Shown piece after piece: positions 45,465-56,630 of a DNA stretch of 64,000 nucleotides (within the stretch, counting starts at the first letter, position 1; each line of letters begins with the position of its first letter). Below the pieces are notes generated by a model that ran no database searches, had not been told where the DNA came from, and saw nothing but the letters and a program-made list of their open reading frames with translations. The DNA lies in contig NW_006763133.1 in the NCBI RefSeq assembly GCF_000264905.1, positions 2,985,152 to 3,049,151 on the forward strand, in the 5' to 3' direction. The translations under genes were made by a program, and so were the position numbers. Source of the stretch: Stereum hirsutum FP-91666 SS1. Taxonomy: Eukaryota; Basidiomycota; Agaricomycetes; Russulales; Stereaceae.

Positions 45465-46093
45465 TAGCTCCAGTGAAGAAGATACAGCAACTAGACGCAA
45501 ATGAGAATCTTTGCTTCTACTGAGAACGAGTGGTCTACTCACTTGAAGGCTATGTGCAACTACTCGTATATCGCCACCTCGTCCTGATGAAGGATATGAG
45601 CAATGTGTCGATATACAATGCTTGGTGTTTTGATTTTGTCAGCACCCAATCGTTCAATGAGTCCAGCTTCGGAGGACAGATGTAATCAGGAACATAGCGT
45701 ACAAGATTCGTCAAGCTCGGTCGGTGGTAGGAAGAAAGAAAGAGAGAAGGGGCACACAGTTACAGTCTGTGGCGTCATTGCAAATACGCGCTGTTTCTAG
45801 TTAACGCCACCGTGGCGCAGGTATGGCCTCATCTCCTCAGTTTCAGGGTATTTGAGGGCAAGTGAGTCTTACTTGAGTTCACATTATGAAGACGGTTCAC
45901 AGTATAGATTATAGTACATGTAATTGGGCATAGACGGGGCACAGTCATTATCAATACATCTTAGAAACGATCACCACAAAGAAACCCGTACAGCGACAGA
46001 ACCACTACTAGTGCATGGCGGCTCAGAGGCCATAGAAACAACATATGAAGATCACGTCATAAATTTCCCTTCGTAGACGGGTCGCGTACAACT
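45465..46093. other. TEL2 upstream region with probable 5' UTR intron
   Basis: 629 bases. A GTGAGT donor at 45542 and a CTAG acceptor ending at 45491 bound a likely 52-base 5' UTR intron of TEL2. The rest should hold the TEL2 promoter and, on its left, the 3' UTR of the H1 gene. Confidence 0.5.
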
Positions 46094-47272
46094 TCAAGCC
46101 CTAGCCGATACGGTCGAGCTCGCGCCTGAGACGGGTTTCGCAGCGGAGGCGGGCTTTTCAGCAGCCTTAGAACGCGACGCGCGAGGCTTTGGAGCCATCT
46201 TCGCTTTCGATCCATTGGTAGCAGTCTTCTTCGGGAGGGCCTTCTTGGCTGTTTCCTTCGCAGTACCGGCCTTGGTAGTGTCGCCCGTAGTAGCTCTTTT
46301 GCTGGTGTCATTCTTCGCAGCGGCCTTGGGAGCAGGCGCCACTTTCTTAGCAGCGGCCTTGGGGGCAGGCTCCGCTTTCTTAGTAGTGGTCTTCTTGAGG
46401 GCAGGAGTGTCTTGCTTAGGCTCCCTTTGCACGACCTTCTTGTCCTTTGTGTTAGTCTTGGGGGTATCAGTCTTGGTCGCAACGGTAGGCTTCTTAGAGA
46501 GCGCATTCTGGATGGAACTGTCATTGGTGCACAAGGACATATCGTAGAGAACAATGGACGAACCTCTTTAATGGGTTCCTTGTTCGCTTTTGGAGGGAGC
46601 TTGACTCTACCAGAGGGGCCTACGGGTGTGGAGCATTGTATTGAGTAACCATGCTTTGCACAGCGCGACTGTTGAATCACCTTTGGGGAGAACAAAGATG
46701 CCCTTCTCAGCACCATGCGCGATCGCGCGAGCAAGCTGGCTGCTGGTAACTTTTGTCTGAGGAAGGTTGTACCTGGACTCTGCGTACTGTGATGATGGGC
46801 ACGCGGACGTTAGTCAAGAGTTTTCTAACGATAGGTCGCGACTAGTGAGTCGCTACTGACATTCTTGATCATGGGACGCGAGACACCTTGACGGCTGTCT
46901 TCGGGGTGTGCGGCGATACACTCCTGTAGACGAAAAGTAAGAGTCAGGGAAAGGTAGTCATATAGGTGCGTTTTGGCGAGGAAATGGCGAGGAAATGGCA
47001 ATGGCCTAGAGATAATATGTGGCGCCTGCACGGACCATGGTCCGTGCGTCTATCCCAGGTGGTATCCGCTTTATACTCGCAGCATAGCGCCAGCTAGAAC
47101 TCCCACTGATTCAAAAGGAGGGAGTCTTACGCACCTTGATTATATCAGCCCACGAAGGGTGGGTGGCAGTAGCGGTCGCCTTAGCCTTCGTCGCAACAGC
47201 CTTGGGCTCGGTCGCGGGTTTCTCAGCCTTCGAGGTCTTCGTCTTGGAAGTCTTGTCGGAGGAAATAGCCAT
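46094..47272 (-). CDS. Linker histone H1, copy A
   Basis: Five exons on the minus strand: 47135-47272, 46861-46923, 46681-46786, 46564-46619 and 46094-46507; 258 residues. A short Lys/Thr/Ala-rich N-tail is followed by the winged-helix linker histone domain at about residues 40-115: HPSWADIIKECIAAHPEDSR, GVSRPMIKNYAESRYNL, SSQLARAIAHGAEKGIFVLP and GPSGRVKLPPK. A 138-residue Lys/Ala/Pro-rich tail completes it. Known role: it binds linker DNA at the nucleosome dyad and compacts chromatin. It shares the 63-base second exon and its boundaries with the copy at 53187, so the two are paralogues. Between exons 4 and 5 the AG at 46508 is used because it keeps phase 0. Confidence 0.9.
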
Positions 47273-47885
47273 CGGTGAGGAAAATAGTGAAGATGTGAGA
47301 GAGGTTTGGATGTTCGAAGGGGGCAAGCAACGGTGAGTAGGTGAAGGGGCGGAGTGCGTAGTATGCGCGGCGCAGACACCCACACTTGAGGCTTTTAAGG
47401 CATTCTCATTTTCCTTCACGTGATGTCAATTGTGATACAGATGTTGCCTCGAGTCAAGATATGACATATTTGCATAGATACGGAGAACAAAGAGCAGATT
47501 GAAGCCAGTTAACCAGGATATGCAGGGAGCCACAAAGCGTCAAGGAGCCCATGCATTCCATCGTAGTTCACTACTTTGAGTGGAATAATCATCTCGTCAA
47601 GTAGTTAGATAGCATGTTCGGGTCTACCATTTGACAAAGACAAAAGGGCAAGCCAGGCAGAAGAACCCTTGCAGCAAGAGTGGCGAGAGTAGAGAGGAAG
47701 ATGCAAAATGCCAAATATGTCATGAGTGGCGAGAGCCCGCAGCGGTCGGGCGTTTGCGAAGGGACTTGGCAGAACGAGAGCCAGCGAAACACACCGAACA
47801 CCACCACTTCATCATCACTGGCGCCTTTCTCCCCTTCGACCACTACATCGACGTAGCACGCTCGACAGCCGGCAAATAGCTTGCC
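47273..47885. promoter_or_regulatory. Divergent promoter, histone H1 copy A / acyl-CoA-synthetase-like gene
   Basis: 613 bases. The palindrome TCACGTGA at 47416-47423 lies 144 bases upstream of the H1 ATG, with a TATA-like TTAAAAG (minus strand, 47392-47398) 120 bases upstream. The same octamer and similar TATA spacing occur before the second H1 gene. Confidence 0.5.
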
Positions 47886-49860
47886 ATGGCTCTCTCTGAC
47901 CACCTTGCTACGGATGACCTGACTGTTCTCCTCGGTCTCATCGCTGCTTCTGTGTTCTTGCTTACCAACTTGTACAAGCCTCAGCCGCTCGTGCATCCTA
48001 TACTGCTCGGACGACAGAGTGATGTGGGCAGGGTGAGAAACCCAGGAGAGAGTGCTGTACACAGAAACTATGCAACAGGTCTCATGGGCAGGGTACGTGT
48101 ATATGTTATTCCTAATGTTCATGCTATTCGTGAATGTTGAACCTCCGCATGCAATGGTTAGCTTCCGACGAGACCGGCGAAGGAGGTATTGACCCTCATT
48201 GATTTGGTGAAACCTGAATTCGATGCTCCTCGTACTCTATGGTCCACCAAGGTGCGTTGGTCATGATTGCAGCGGGCATGGCTGTATAATGATTATATAT
48301 ATTCTAGATTAGCAATACGGAGTTGCGAGCTCGTGCGGCCGCATTCGGTTCGGGCCTCCTACGAGCCGGCCTCACTCGGGATTCGAATGTTCTTTTGCTG
48401 CTCAACGACTGTGTCGGTAAGTGCCCTGTAACGCCAATGTCGATGTCAATCGTTTGACGTGACCATGTAGAATTCCTCATCACCGACATTGCTTTGGCGT
48501 CTCATTCGATCCCTTCCTTCACCCTTTCATCACCTTCTCTGATCTCTCCCGTGCTGGACTCTCACCCTCCTTCCGGCATTATTATTGACGCTGCTTTCCT
48601 GCCTCACGTACTTGAACTGATCTACGACTCTAATGAGCTTGCCCACCATGTTGTCGTCGTCCTCGGAGAACCTGACGCTAGGACAGCTCAAATGGCATCG
48701 AAGCACATTAAACTCGTCAGGTGGGACGACGTGGAGGCGGAGGGGAAGCAAGGGCAGCTGCTTGCGAGCCCTCCACCAGGTTGGTCTCTTCGTATGAAGC
48801 TCTCGTTTAGACCATACACTCATGTTCATAATCTAAAAATAGAACCGGACACTGTCTTCACTGTATCTTTCTTTGAGGACAACACTGGAAAGCTGCAGGC
48901 CGCTCAGCTGACTCACCAAAACCTAACTGCTGGTGTTACCGCGACCCGTGCCCTGCTCCCCCTGTCGAACCCTATGTCACCTTTGGATACTATCGTGTCT
49001 GCTCACTCCTTGAGCACCACCTTTGGTCGATCCATCGCCTACACAGCTCTGCATGAGGGCACGAGCTTCGCTACGCTCGCCAGCACCAAACAGTACAGCG
49101 GTGAAGGAGGTAAGTTTGCTATGGGTCACGGCTACTCTGTCAGCAATTTTGATTTTTCTTCGATTGCCCCTCATTAGCTGCAACTCCTGGTCTTCAGGAT
49201 CTCTTCTCTACGAAAGCGTACCCACTGCCTTCTCCCACTATTCTGTTCATCAAACCCACCCATCTCACTGCCCTCACCTCGTCTATTACGTCAGAATCCG
49301 AAAAGAGTTTCGCCTTCCCTATGGCCTGGAGACAAAAGATGGCTGGTATCATGGACGGCTACATCACGAAAGAAGGTCTCTGGGACCGTCTTGTCTTCGA
49401 GGGCGCTCGCACCAAGGTCATCGGCGAAGGCGCGGGTAACCTCCGCGGTGTTGTCGTCGCAGGCGACCCTGGCCTCGACTCCGACGCTCTCACCCCGGCC
49501 CGTATCACGCTCTCGGTTCCTTTCGTCAACGCGCGCATTCACCCCGTTGCCACTGCTCCAATCTTTGCTTCTCACCCTCTCGACCTTCAGACTTTTGCAC
49601 CTTCGTCAATCGCCCACGTTGGCCCGCCGGTCATCAATGTGGAAGTGAAGCTGAGGGAGGTGAATGATGGGGAGGTGGAGAGTGGTAAGGACCCGGTGGG
49701 CAAGTTGTTCGTCAGGGGCCCGATTGTGGGTAAGCTTTTGGCGGAGGGCGAGGATGTGGAAGGAAAGATCGAGGAAAATGAGGAGGTTTGGGTCCCCACC
49801 GGCCTGGTCGCGCGCGCCCAGACGAATGGTTCGTTCAAGGTTTGGGCGCCTACAAAATGA
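47886..49860 (+). CDS. Acyl-CoA-synthetase-like (ANL superfamily) protein with degenerate motifs
   Basis: Five exons: 47886-48092, 48163-48252, 48308-48416, 48471-49109 and 49178-49860; 575 residues. A hydrophobic N-terminal helix (LTVLLGLIAASVFLLTNLY, residues 12-30) suggests an ER or lipid-droplet anchor. The layout is that of an AMP-binding enzyme: ELRARAAAFGSGLLRAGL, then VLLLLNDCVEFLITDIALAS, as in long-chain acyl-CoA synthetases. But where the P-loop YTSGTTGxPKG belongs I read FTVSFFEDNTGKLQAAQLTH. The GWxxTGD motif is replaced by EVWVPTGLVARAQTNG, and no catalytic C-terminal lysine motif is visible. It is probably either a scaffold or regulator, or an enzyme with altered chemistry (inference). 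The frame is intact, so it is not a pseudogene. Confidence 0.75.
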
Positions 49861-50203
49861 GAAGACCGTCGCGAGGTGGATCATGGGCTTTAATCTGTGG
49901 AGAGGTCCATTGACGTGAACTTGCCAAGAAGTAACACACTAGATATTTGACTTCTTTCTTGGATGTATTGGAGTGGGCAAGTTCGCTGTCCTTCGGTGGG
50001 TGGGCGGGATGTTAAGCTTTGCTGTTGGCTGGCTTCCGGACTCTTTCGATATTGCTTTTATGTATGGATGTTTTTCTAAGCTGTCAGCTTGCTTTGCTCC
50101 CGCAGAATGGGTCCTTCAGACAAATCAACATTATCTATTCTCACTCCCCCCTTTCGTCCATTGGGGTCCTTCCATATTGTTCCTTGACACGACACGGGAG
50201 GAG
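49861..50203. other. Convergent 3' intergenic region
   Basis: 343 bases between the 3' ends of the acyl-CoA-synthetase-like gene and the DUF6914-like gene. Probably 3' UTRs only. Confidence 0.5.
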
Positions 50204-50746
50204 TCAGGTACAGTAGCTCGAGACGCAGTATGTGAATTTGCCGGTCCCAGTGGAGACTGCGGCGTCGTTCTCTAAAGCGCGTTGAACGACCTCATCATGT
50301 GCAGCTTTTGCATCGTCGCAAAGTATAAAACCCTTCCGAACCATGTAACGGATAGCTTGTCTGGTCCAAACACGACAAGCAAACCTTTCGAATTCCCCGG
50401 TGTCGAGGTCCTCGGAAGACAAGTTCAGCGGGATGTCGCGGAGTAGCTCATCGAGCTGTCCGAATGTCCTTTCGGGTGTGAGCATGCCTGCAACAGAATC
50501 ATCAGACACGAGTATATGCATCGAGTAGCGGACATCTTAACCGAGCTCAACGACCGTGACAAGGGCAAGAGCTTTGTCAAGATCATCTTCAATGACTTCG
50601 TAGACCCAACCACCCGACAAGTTCGTGGCGTGCAGCTTTTTACTCTTTTGGCCCGTCGATTGAGTGGGTATGACGACGCACTGATGGAACGTCTCGCCGT
50701 CTCCGCGGGAGTACATCGCCACGCAGATGCTGCTTGGTTTGAACAT
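50204..50746 (-). CDS. DUF6914-like small fungal protein
   Basis: Two exons on the minus strand: 50542-50746 and 50204-50487; 162 residues. It starts with SICVAMYSRGDGETFHQCVV, continues with KKLHATNLSGGWVYEV and ends with FACRVWTRQAIRYMVRKGFI. That order (a CVAxYxR...H strand, a xxHATN loop, then a helix with a Cys and WxxxAI) resembles the small proteins of unknown function often found in many copies in agaricomycetes (DUF6914). This is from memory of the family's look, not a search. The two halves join at a 54-base intron with good phase. No secretion signal. The upstream minus-strand frame to 50868 has no convincing exon. Confidence 0.6.
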
Positions 50747-51305
50747 AAGAGACGATGTGAGGCGATGGTGTAGTTTGATTCAGGCAGGTTCAGGCCCAGG
50801 GCAGATGTGAGAAGTCTGAAAAGAACCTGATGCCACTCAAAGGAACGAGGGCAATTCATACCAGCCAATTGAGGCGGAGATGAATACTTATTGTAGGCAC
50901 GCCACAGGGGTCTTCTTTACTGACTCTAATGCGTTGCACGCCTGCGCGTCGAAGTAGATATGGATGACAACACGACAACACGATGACCATTATACCACAA
51001 ACAAGAGCATCGGAACTAATAAAGTATATGTCCATCATCCATGCAAGAAACAGAAACAGTCCAGGAGTGGAAAGGGAGCGGTGTGCTGACAACTGCCTGG
51101 GGTATTTACGAGGGGTTGAAAGAGGGTGATGCACATGCTATGCGGTCCAGCACTACAGCTTCAAAGGATGTAGTAAAGAATCGGAATGCGAACGGCAGGG
51201 AGAAGTAGGGTATGTGAAAGTGATGTGTGATAACGGGTCAAGTGTGGCAATTTGACGTTTGGATATTGCGTCGGGGGTGGCAGGTCTGAGCAAAAGAGGC
51301 GTCTA
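50747..51305. other. Intergenic region between two minus-strand genes
   Basis: 559 bases: promoter of the DUF6914-like gene and 3' UTR of the secreted protein gene. No distinct motif found. Confidence 0.45.
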
Positions 51306-51888
51306 CTAGTCTTTGTACCACCAGTTAACTGTGACGACGCCGACGGAAAGACTGCCGAAGGTCTGGAAGAGGCCAGTAGACATGTCTATACAAGGAGAAC
51401 CACATCGCGATAAGAATCATGTACTTCAGAGGTCAAGGTAAAAAGTGACGGACCAAGAGCACCTTCCGCACAGCTGGGGCACTCGTCAACGACGACGGCG
51501 TCGGATTGGACGCCGTTCGCTTCGATGGTGATGTGCTATAAGTGCACGTTACGTGGCCGACGGTTAAGTTCTGGTTAGAATGAAGTGAAGATAGAATGGG
51601 GGCACCGACGACGTACCTTGCCACAGTTTGAGCCATCGCCATAGTCGGAGGTGGGAAGTGCGACGACGTAGTCAGCATCGACGCTGTTCCAACCACAGGC
51701 GCCGAGCTATCGACGCAAAGTAAGGCCAGAAAATATCAGACTATGCAGGTCGTGTAAAGTTCAAACGCGCTTACTCCGACCGAGAAGAAGGTGCCTCTTC
51801 CGGTACCACGCTTCACGGGGGCAGCCATAGCAGACATCAGGGTGGCGAGGACACCGACGAGGAAAAGAGTGATAGTAGAGCGGAACAT
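51306..51888 (-). CDS. Small secreted RlpA-like double-psi beta-barrel protein
   Basis: Four exons on the minus strand: 51775-51888, 51617-51706, 51454-51535 and 51306-51385; 121 residues. A clear signal peptide (MFRSTITLFLVGVLATLMSA) is followed by APVKR, a Kex2-type dibasic site, leaving a mature protein of about 95 residues. The mature part is a single double-psi beta-barrel (DPBB) fold: GTFFSVGLGACGW, VVALPTSDYGDGSNCGK, AVVVDECPSCAEGALDMSTG and LFQTFGSLSVGVVTVNWWY. The four cysteines and the Asp of DECP and LDMS match the RlpA-like/barwin/expansin-related family. Relatives act in cell-wall loosening or as fungal effector-like proteins, and many have no known activity. There is no cellulose-binding module. 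Confidence 0.88.
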
Positions 51889-53186
51889 ATTTGGTCAAGC
51901 AGGAAGCAACTGTATGCAAAGAATGTGGGGACGTGACAACGTCTTGTGAGGGTAGGTCGAGAGTGGTTGAGAGAAAGGGAGATGAACAGGAAACTGAGAC
52001 ACGGTTAACGTAGGAGGGCGCGCAAGACTTCACCCTCCTTTTATCGAGAAAGCATGACGTTCCTCGCAGTCAGGGAAGTTTGGCGAGTGCCTAGATCCCA
52101 TAATTTTGCGGGCGAATGCTATACGATATGCCACCGAATATTTCCTTGTATAGCGTCAGAAAGGACGAGAACCAAAGGGAGAACCCTCAATGCGGGACAG
52201 TGATTCGGGGGTTCGACAAGTAAATCCATTGGTCGCCGCGGGAAGTACATTGATCCTGCAATGCTCCAATGGGTTACTATATATAAGCAACGAGAAGAGA
52301 CACCAGATTTATGCGAGATCTCCCATGCCGGGATGCCAGTCGTAAATGAACGTAGCGTTTCAGACTTTGGCCTCGAGTTCGGGATGCAGCTTTGAGCTAT
52401 AATTTCCGAGTCGACCATCATGACGTTTTAAAAGCGAAACTCTCGTTTCCAGCCTTCTGAGCAAAAAAGGTGGCTGCACAATTCTGCGTGGTGCTGACTC
52501 GGTGATGTAGGCACTGCTTCCACGACATATCTGTCCGGGTCGTTGACGAGTAGGGACAGGGGGACTAGGGGAAGGCACAAGAAAGGTTCATAACAGCTTT
52601 GCATAGCTTTGCATATGGTCTAGGTACCTACGAAGAGGTACGAAGGTACGAGAAAAATCTGGCTATAGCTACCTCCCTCCTAACTGACGGAGGTTTACTC
52701 TCGACATGACTTTCGCAAGGGTGCTGCGTATAAGAATTACTCGTGAACGACCGAATGTTCGTCGTATCTCGCGCCTGAATCGGCCATGTTCTCATCGCGA
52801 CAGCGGCAGAGTTTGGGACAGCACTGGTACGAGAGGGCAGCTGGACAAAAGTGGCAGAAAAAAGAAACGAAAACCGGTCTCGACGTGGTCGTTGCGATGT
52901 ACGAGACGATAGACGGACTGGCGGTGGGTGGGTGGGCCGTGGCCACTGGCCACTGGCCCGTGCGCCACAGCTGTTGCATGCTGTAGTCACGTGAATTGTC
53001 GATGACAGGTCAACAGGATCACGTGAACGTGTCGCGCTTCGTTTACCGTTGAACCTTATTTGCCCCGCCATATAAATGACGCATGGCTTCTTCCCTCTTC
53101 CGCCACATCTCGTCCCGCTGACCCCCTGCCTTGCACCTCAACCACTACAACCCTCGCGCCTCCCAACCCAACAACTCGCTACTACA
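51889..53186. promoter_or_regulatory. Intergenic region with promoter of histone H1 copy B
   Basis: 1.3 kb. The right end holds two perfect TCACGTGA octamers at 52987-52994 and 53019-53026 and a TATAAA at 53071-53076, which is 111 bases before the H1 ATG. GGCCACTGGCCACTGGCCC, a short tandem repeat, lies near 52938-52958. The left end is the promoter of the secreted protein gene. The minus-strand ORF 52628-53071 has no recognisable family. Confidence 0.55.
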
Positions 53187-54332
53187 ATGTCCTCTCCTAC
53201 TGCTGAAGCTCCTGTTGTCGCTCCTGAGGCTGAACAAGTCATTGAGGAGAAGGCCTCTACCCGCCCTCGCACTGGCAGAGCCGCCAAAGACAAGAAGGAG
53301 ACCACCACCAAGGCGAAGCCCGCCTCCAAGGCTACTGCCAAGAAGCCCGCCGCGAAGAAGGCTGCTGCTCCCAAGGGCGCTGCTGCTGAGCATCCCTCCT
53401 GGAAGGATATCGTGAAGGTACGTGTCTTCGCCTACGTTGATGGGGGCCTTCCGCCTTATCAGTCCTCCCATCTCGGCATGTGTCCGACATGTTTGATGAC
53501 CTTGTCCCCTCCAGGAATGTATCGCTGCCAACCCTGAGGACTCCCGATCTGGCGTGTCTCGTGCGACGATCAAGAAGGTGAGCATTGTTGATGATTCGTT
53601 GACGATCCTTCGGGACTGACGCCCCTATCTTCCAGTTCGCAGAGGAGAAGTACAAGCTCGAGCAAAACGCCACCAACAATTCCCACCTTGCGCGTGCCAT
53701 CTCTGGCGGTGCTGAGACTGGCTTGTTCAGTCTTCCCAAGGGCCTCTCTGGCAAGGTGCGTGTCCGTCGATGTATCGTCCCATGGTGCATGATGCTGACA
53801 TCATGTACCATCTAGGTCAAGCTTGCGCCCAAGAAGTCGAAGGCTGAGACCGAGGCTAAGGAGGTACGTTCTTTTCTTATGTCTCTTATCCTTTTCAGTG
53901 GCTTGATGCTACGCTGTAGAACACCAAGCCTCCCTCCAAGAAGGCTCCCGTCAAGGCCGCCGAGAAGAAGCCTGTCGAGAAGAAGGCTGTGAAGCCCAAG
54001 GCTGCCCCCGCAAAGAAAGCTGCACCAGCGAAGAAGCCTGCTGCTACCACCGCCGCGAAGAAGACACCTGCCACCAAGAAGACCTCGACAACAACGAAGA
54101 AGACCACCGCCACCGCCAAGAAGGCTGACGCACCCAAGAAGAAGACCACCTCTGCGAAGTCGACCGACAAGAAGGTGGCAGCGAAGGCGGCAGCTACCAA
54201 GGCATCGAAGCCAAAGGCTGCGCCGAAGGCGAAGGTGACGAAGAAACCTGCATCCAAGAAGGTCAGTCTCATCATTGTTCTCTGTCTGTGGACTTCATCG
54301 CTAATGATACCATCCTATAGGCTGCTGCATGA
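53187..54332 (+). CDS. Linker histone H1, copy B
   Basis: Six exons: 53187-53417, 53515-53577, 53636-53755, 53816-53863, 53920-54261 and 54321-54332; 271 residues. An acidic then Lys/Ala-rich N-tail precedes the globular domain at about 71-140: HPSWKDIVKECIAANPEDSR, GVSRATIKKFAEEKYKLEQN, SHLARAISGGAETGLFSLPK. The tail repeats AxPAKK-type basic motifs. It is closely related to the minus-strand H1 at 46094: exon 2 has the same length, phase and start (EC(I)AA). The last exon codes only AAA and the stop. An in-frame upstream ATG at 53076 overlaps the TATA box, so I chose 53187. Confidence 0.93.
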
Positions 54333-54695
54333 GACCTCTATCGTGCTCACTTTCTCTTGGATTTCATCGTCTCTTCCTCTCCTGCATGGCCTACGGTTTC
54401 GCTTACATTATAAGATTATTGTCTTCCCTCTTCATCTCTAGCTTTGTGTTCATATCCTTTTCTATATCTTCGCCCTACCCCCTTTTGTCCCAGTTTCCAT
54501 TTTCTTTCCAGTTTCTCGATTTGCCGTGATCACACATCTGTCCTCTGTATATCATCTTACCCATACGTGTACGCTCGAGGTTGTTGGCGAATGACGATAG
54601 GCGGATGAATCTCGAAACATCTCTGATATCATATCCTGACATGTGTGAACAACGAATAGAGTCGTCAAGCGCATAATAAACAGTATCGACGCTCT
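54333..54695. other. Convergent 3' intergenic region
   Basis: 363 bases between the H1 copy B and protein kinase 3' ends. T-rich on the plus strand near 54,400-54,530, as expected for a 3' UTR. Confidence 0.5.
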
Positions 54696-56630
54696 TCAAA
54701 ACAAAAACTTTCCGCTGGCACCTGAAGGCGATAGAAATATGCTCGACAACTTCCTCGTCCCCAACCCTTGTCGCTTCTCCTTTGCCTTCTCGTCCGACAC
54801 TCTAGCCCCCCACGTCTTGAACCTAAAGATCGGTGGTCGGTGGGCCTGTGGATGTCCCTCTGACATCGTTGGGGAGATGGCGGGCGAATCTATGGCGTCT
54901 CCGTCGATCCCACGAGCCTCAGATGCGACGACGATGCGAAGTTGGTGGCGTCCTTGTTTTGGACCGTCGTCAACTGGTGTAGGAGGAAGCTCGGAAGCCG
55001 ACGAGACGGAACTGGTGGAGGTTTTGGTGTTGCTGTCGCGGCCGGTGAGAGGAGGGATGGCGAGGAATGACGGGCGAAGACGATCGAGGAATCTGGGTGA
55101 AGGTCTCGAGGTCGAAGCGGCGGGGACAACGGCTGCAGGGATGGAGGTGAGGGAGGCCTCGACGGCATTGCGTGCGAGAGCTGAGGGGCCGGCGGGGGGA
55201 GCGGGGTAAGGGAGGGGGTGGAGGGTCGAGGCTGCTGGGGCAGGTCCGGAGGGAGGGAGGGGCCAGTGGTGTGCGCCTTGGAAAGACGCCACTGAGTAGA
55301 GCGATGGGGATTCGGAGACTCTGGGAGAGGGGGCGGGGATGGGATGACCAGCAAGGAGTTCGGCCTTTGCTTTAGCCTTGACTATGGCCCACGCCTTCGC
55401 CTTAAGTTCAGCCTCGGCCTTCTCTTCTGCTAGCTCCTCTGGAGAGAGGATACGTTTCTTGGGACGGGGGTCGGGAACAAGCGTCTTCGAGGAGGAAGAG
55501 CCCAAGTGCCTCATCCTCAATCTGCCTATCCGTTCCGCCACCGTCATCGTCGGTTGCTTGGGAGGCTTGTAATGCGACTGCCTCAGGAAGACCTTGAACG
55601 CGTAGTCGCGCACTGGGCCGGGAGCTTTGGGCAGCTGTCGATCCGTCAACCAGAAGGTGTCGATTTTCTTCACTTCTTTACGCATTTGGTCCATCGAGAG
55701 ACGTTTTGCGGGATCCCAGTCGAGGATGCGACGGATGAGGGCGTTGGCTTCGGGGGAGATGGGGTAGGTGTTGCGGAGGTAATCTGGGTCGTTGCGGAAG
55801 TGGAGGTAGTTGAGATCGGCGGTGGTGAGAGCATACTTCCAAGGGCTGGAGCAGGTGACTGGAAACAAACTCGAAGGTCAACATCATGTTTCGTAAGTAA
55901 TATCAGAGAAAGGTGGCGTACTCATCACAAGGAGTAAAATGCCTAGTGCCCAACGGTCGTTGACACAATGAGTGTGTTGTTTGCCTCCAATACGGGCACC
56001 CCGAGGATCGTTAGTCCGCAATGAGAGGGATTCCGGAGGTCTGTACCCCGGTGTCCCAGCGAAGTCCTTACTCCCCTTCCGGCGCGTCGCAGTCCCGAAA
56101 TCGGTCAACCAGACCTGTGCACCGTCCGGCGAAACCAGGACATTATCCGGCTTCACGTCTCGATGCGAGATCCCAGCCGCGTGGCAGGCTTCCACAGCAT
56201 CCATGACTTGCAAGAACGCCTTTTTCAAGAGCGATTCCTGCTTGTAGTATATACACCGCTTCCCGATCGCAGCCGATAGGTCCCCAGTGTCGACGAGGTC
56301 CATCAAGACGAAGATGAAGTCGTCTTCTTCGACGACGCGATGGACCGTTACGATGTTAGGATGTCCGGAAACCTTCTTGTGGAGGTGGATCTCCTCGTCG
56401 TAGCGAGCATCGCGCGTAGGGGTGGAGTGCGGCTCACGCCCAGGCTCGGGTTTGGGCGGAGCTTTCTTGAGGGCCTTGACAGCGTAGACTGTCGAGGGGT
56501 GGATGATATCGTGTGCGCGATATACCGACCCGAAGGAACCTGCGCCAAGGAGCTCTGTGAGTATGACGGTGCCGTTATCGATGATTTTGTTCCTGAGGGT
56601 ACGGTCGGGAGGAGTAGTGATGGGAGACAT
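54696..56630 (-). CDS. Ser/Thr protein kinase (fungal Ran1/Vhs1-like type)
   Basis: Two exons on the minus strand: 55922-56630 and 54696-55858; 623 residues from the ATG at 56630. The frame is open to 56789, giving 53 more residues. Kinase subdomains: GAGSFGSV at 29-36, AVKALK with Lys52, HRDVKPDN at 156-163, DFGTAT at 177-182, FAGTPGYRPPES as activation and P+1 loop, then NDRWALGILLLVM and RILDWDPAKRLSM. All catalytic residues are present, so it should be active. The overall look is that of fungal Ran1/Vhs1/Sks1-type kinases, some of which control nutrient response or entry into meiosis. The C-terminal 300 residues are an Ala/Lys/Glu helix and then Ser/Pro-rich disorder. The substrate is unknown. 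Confidence 0.88.

Noticed and set aside
52628..53071. 147-residue minus-strand frame upstream of H1
   Set aside because: It covers the H1 promoter with two E-box octamers and has no family resemblance or splice support.
53076..53186. N-terminal extension of histone H1 copy B from the ATG at 53076
   Set aside because: The ATG overlaps the TATAAA box, so it is unlikely to be transcribed; the sequence MTHGFFPLPPHL is unlike H1.
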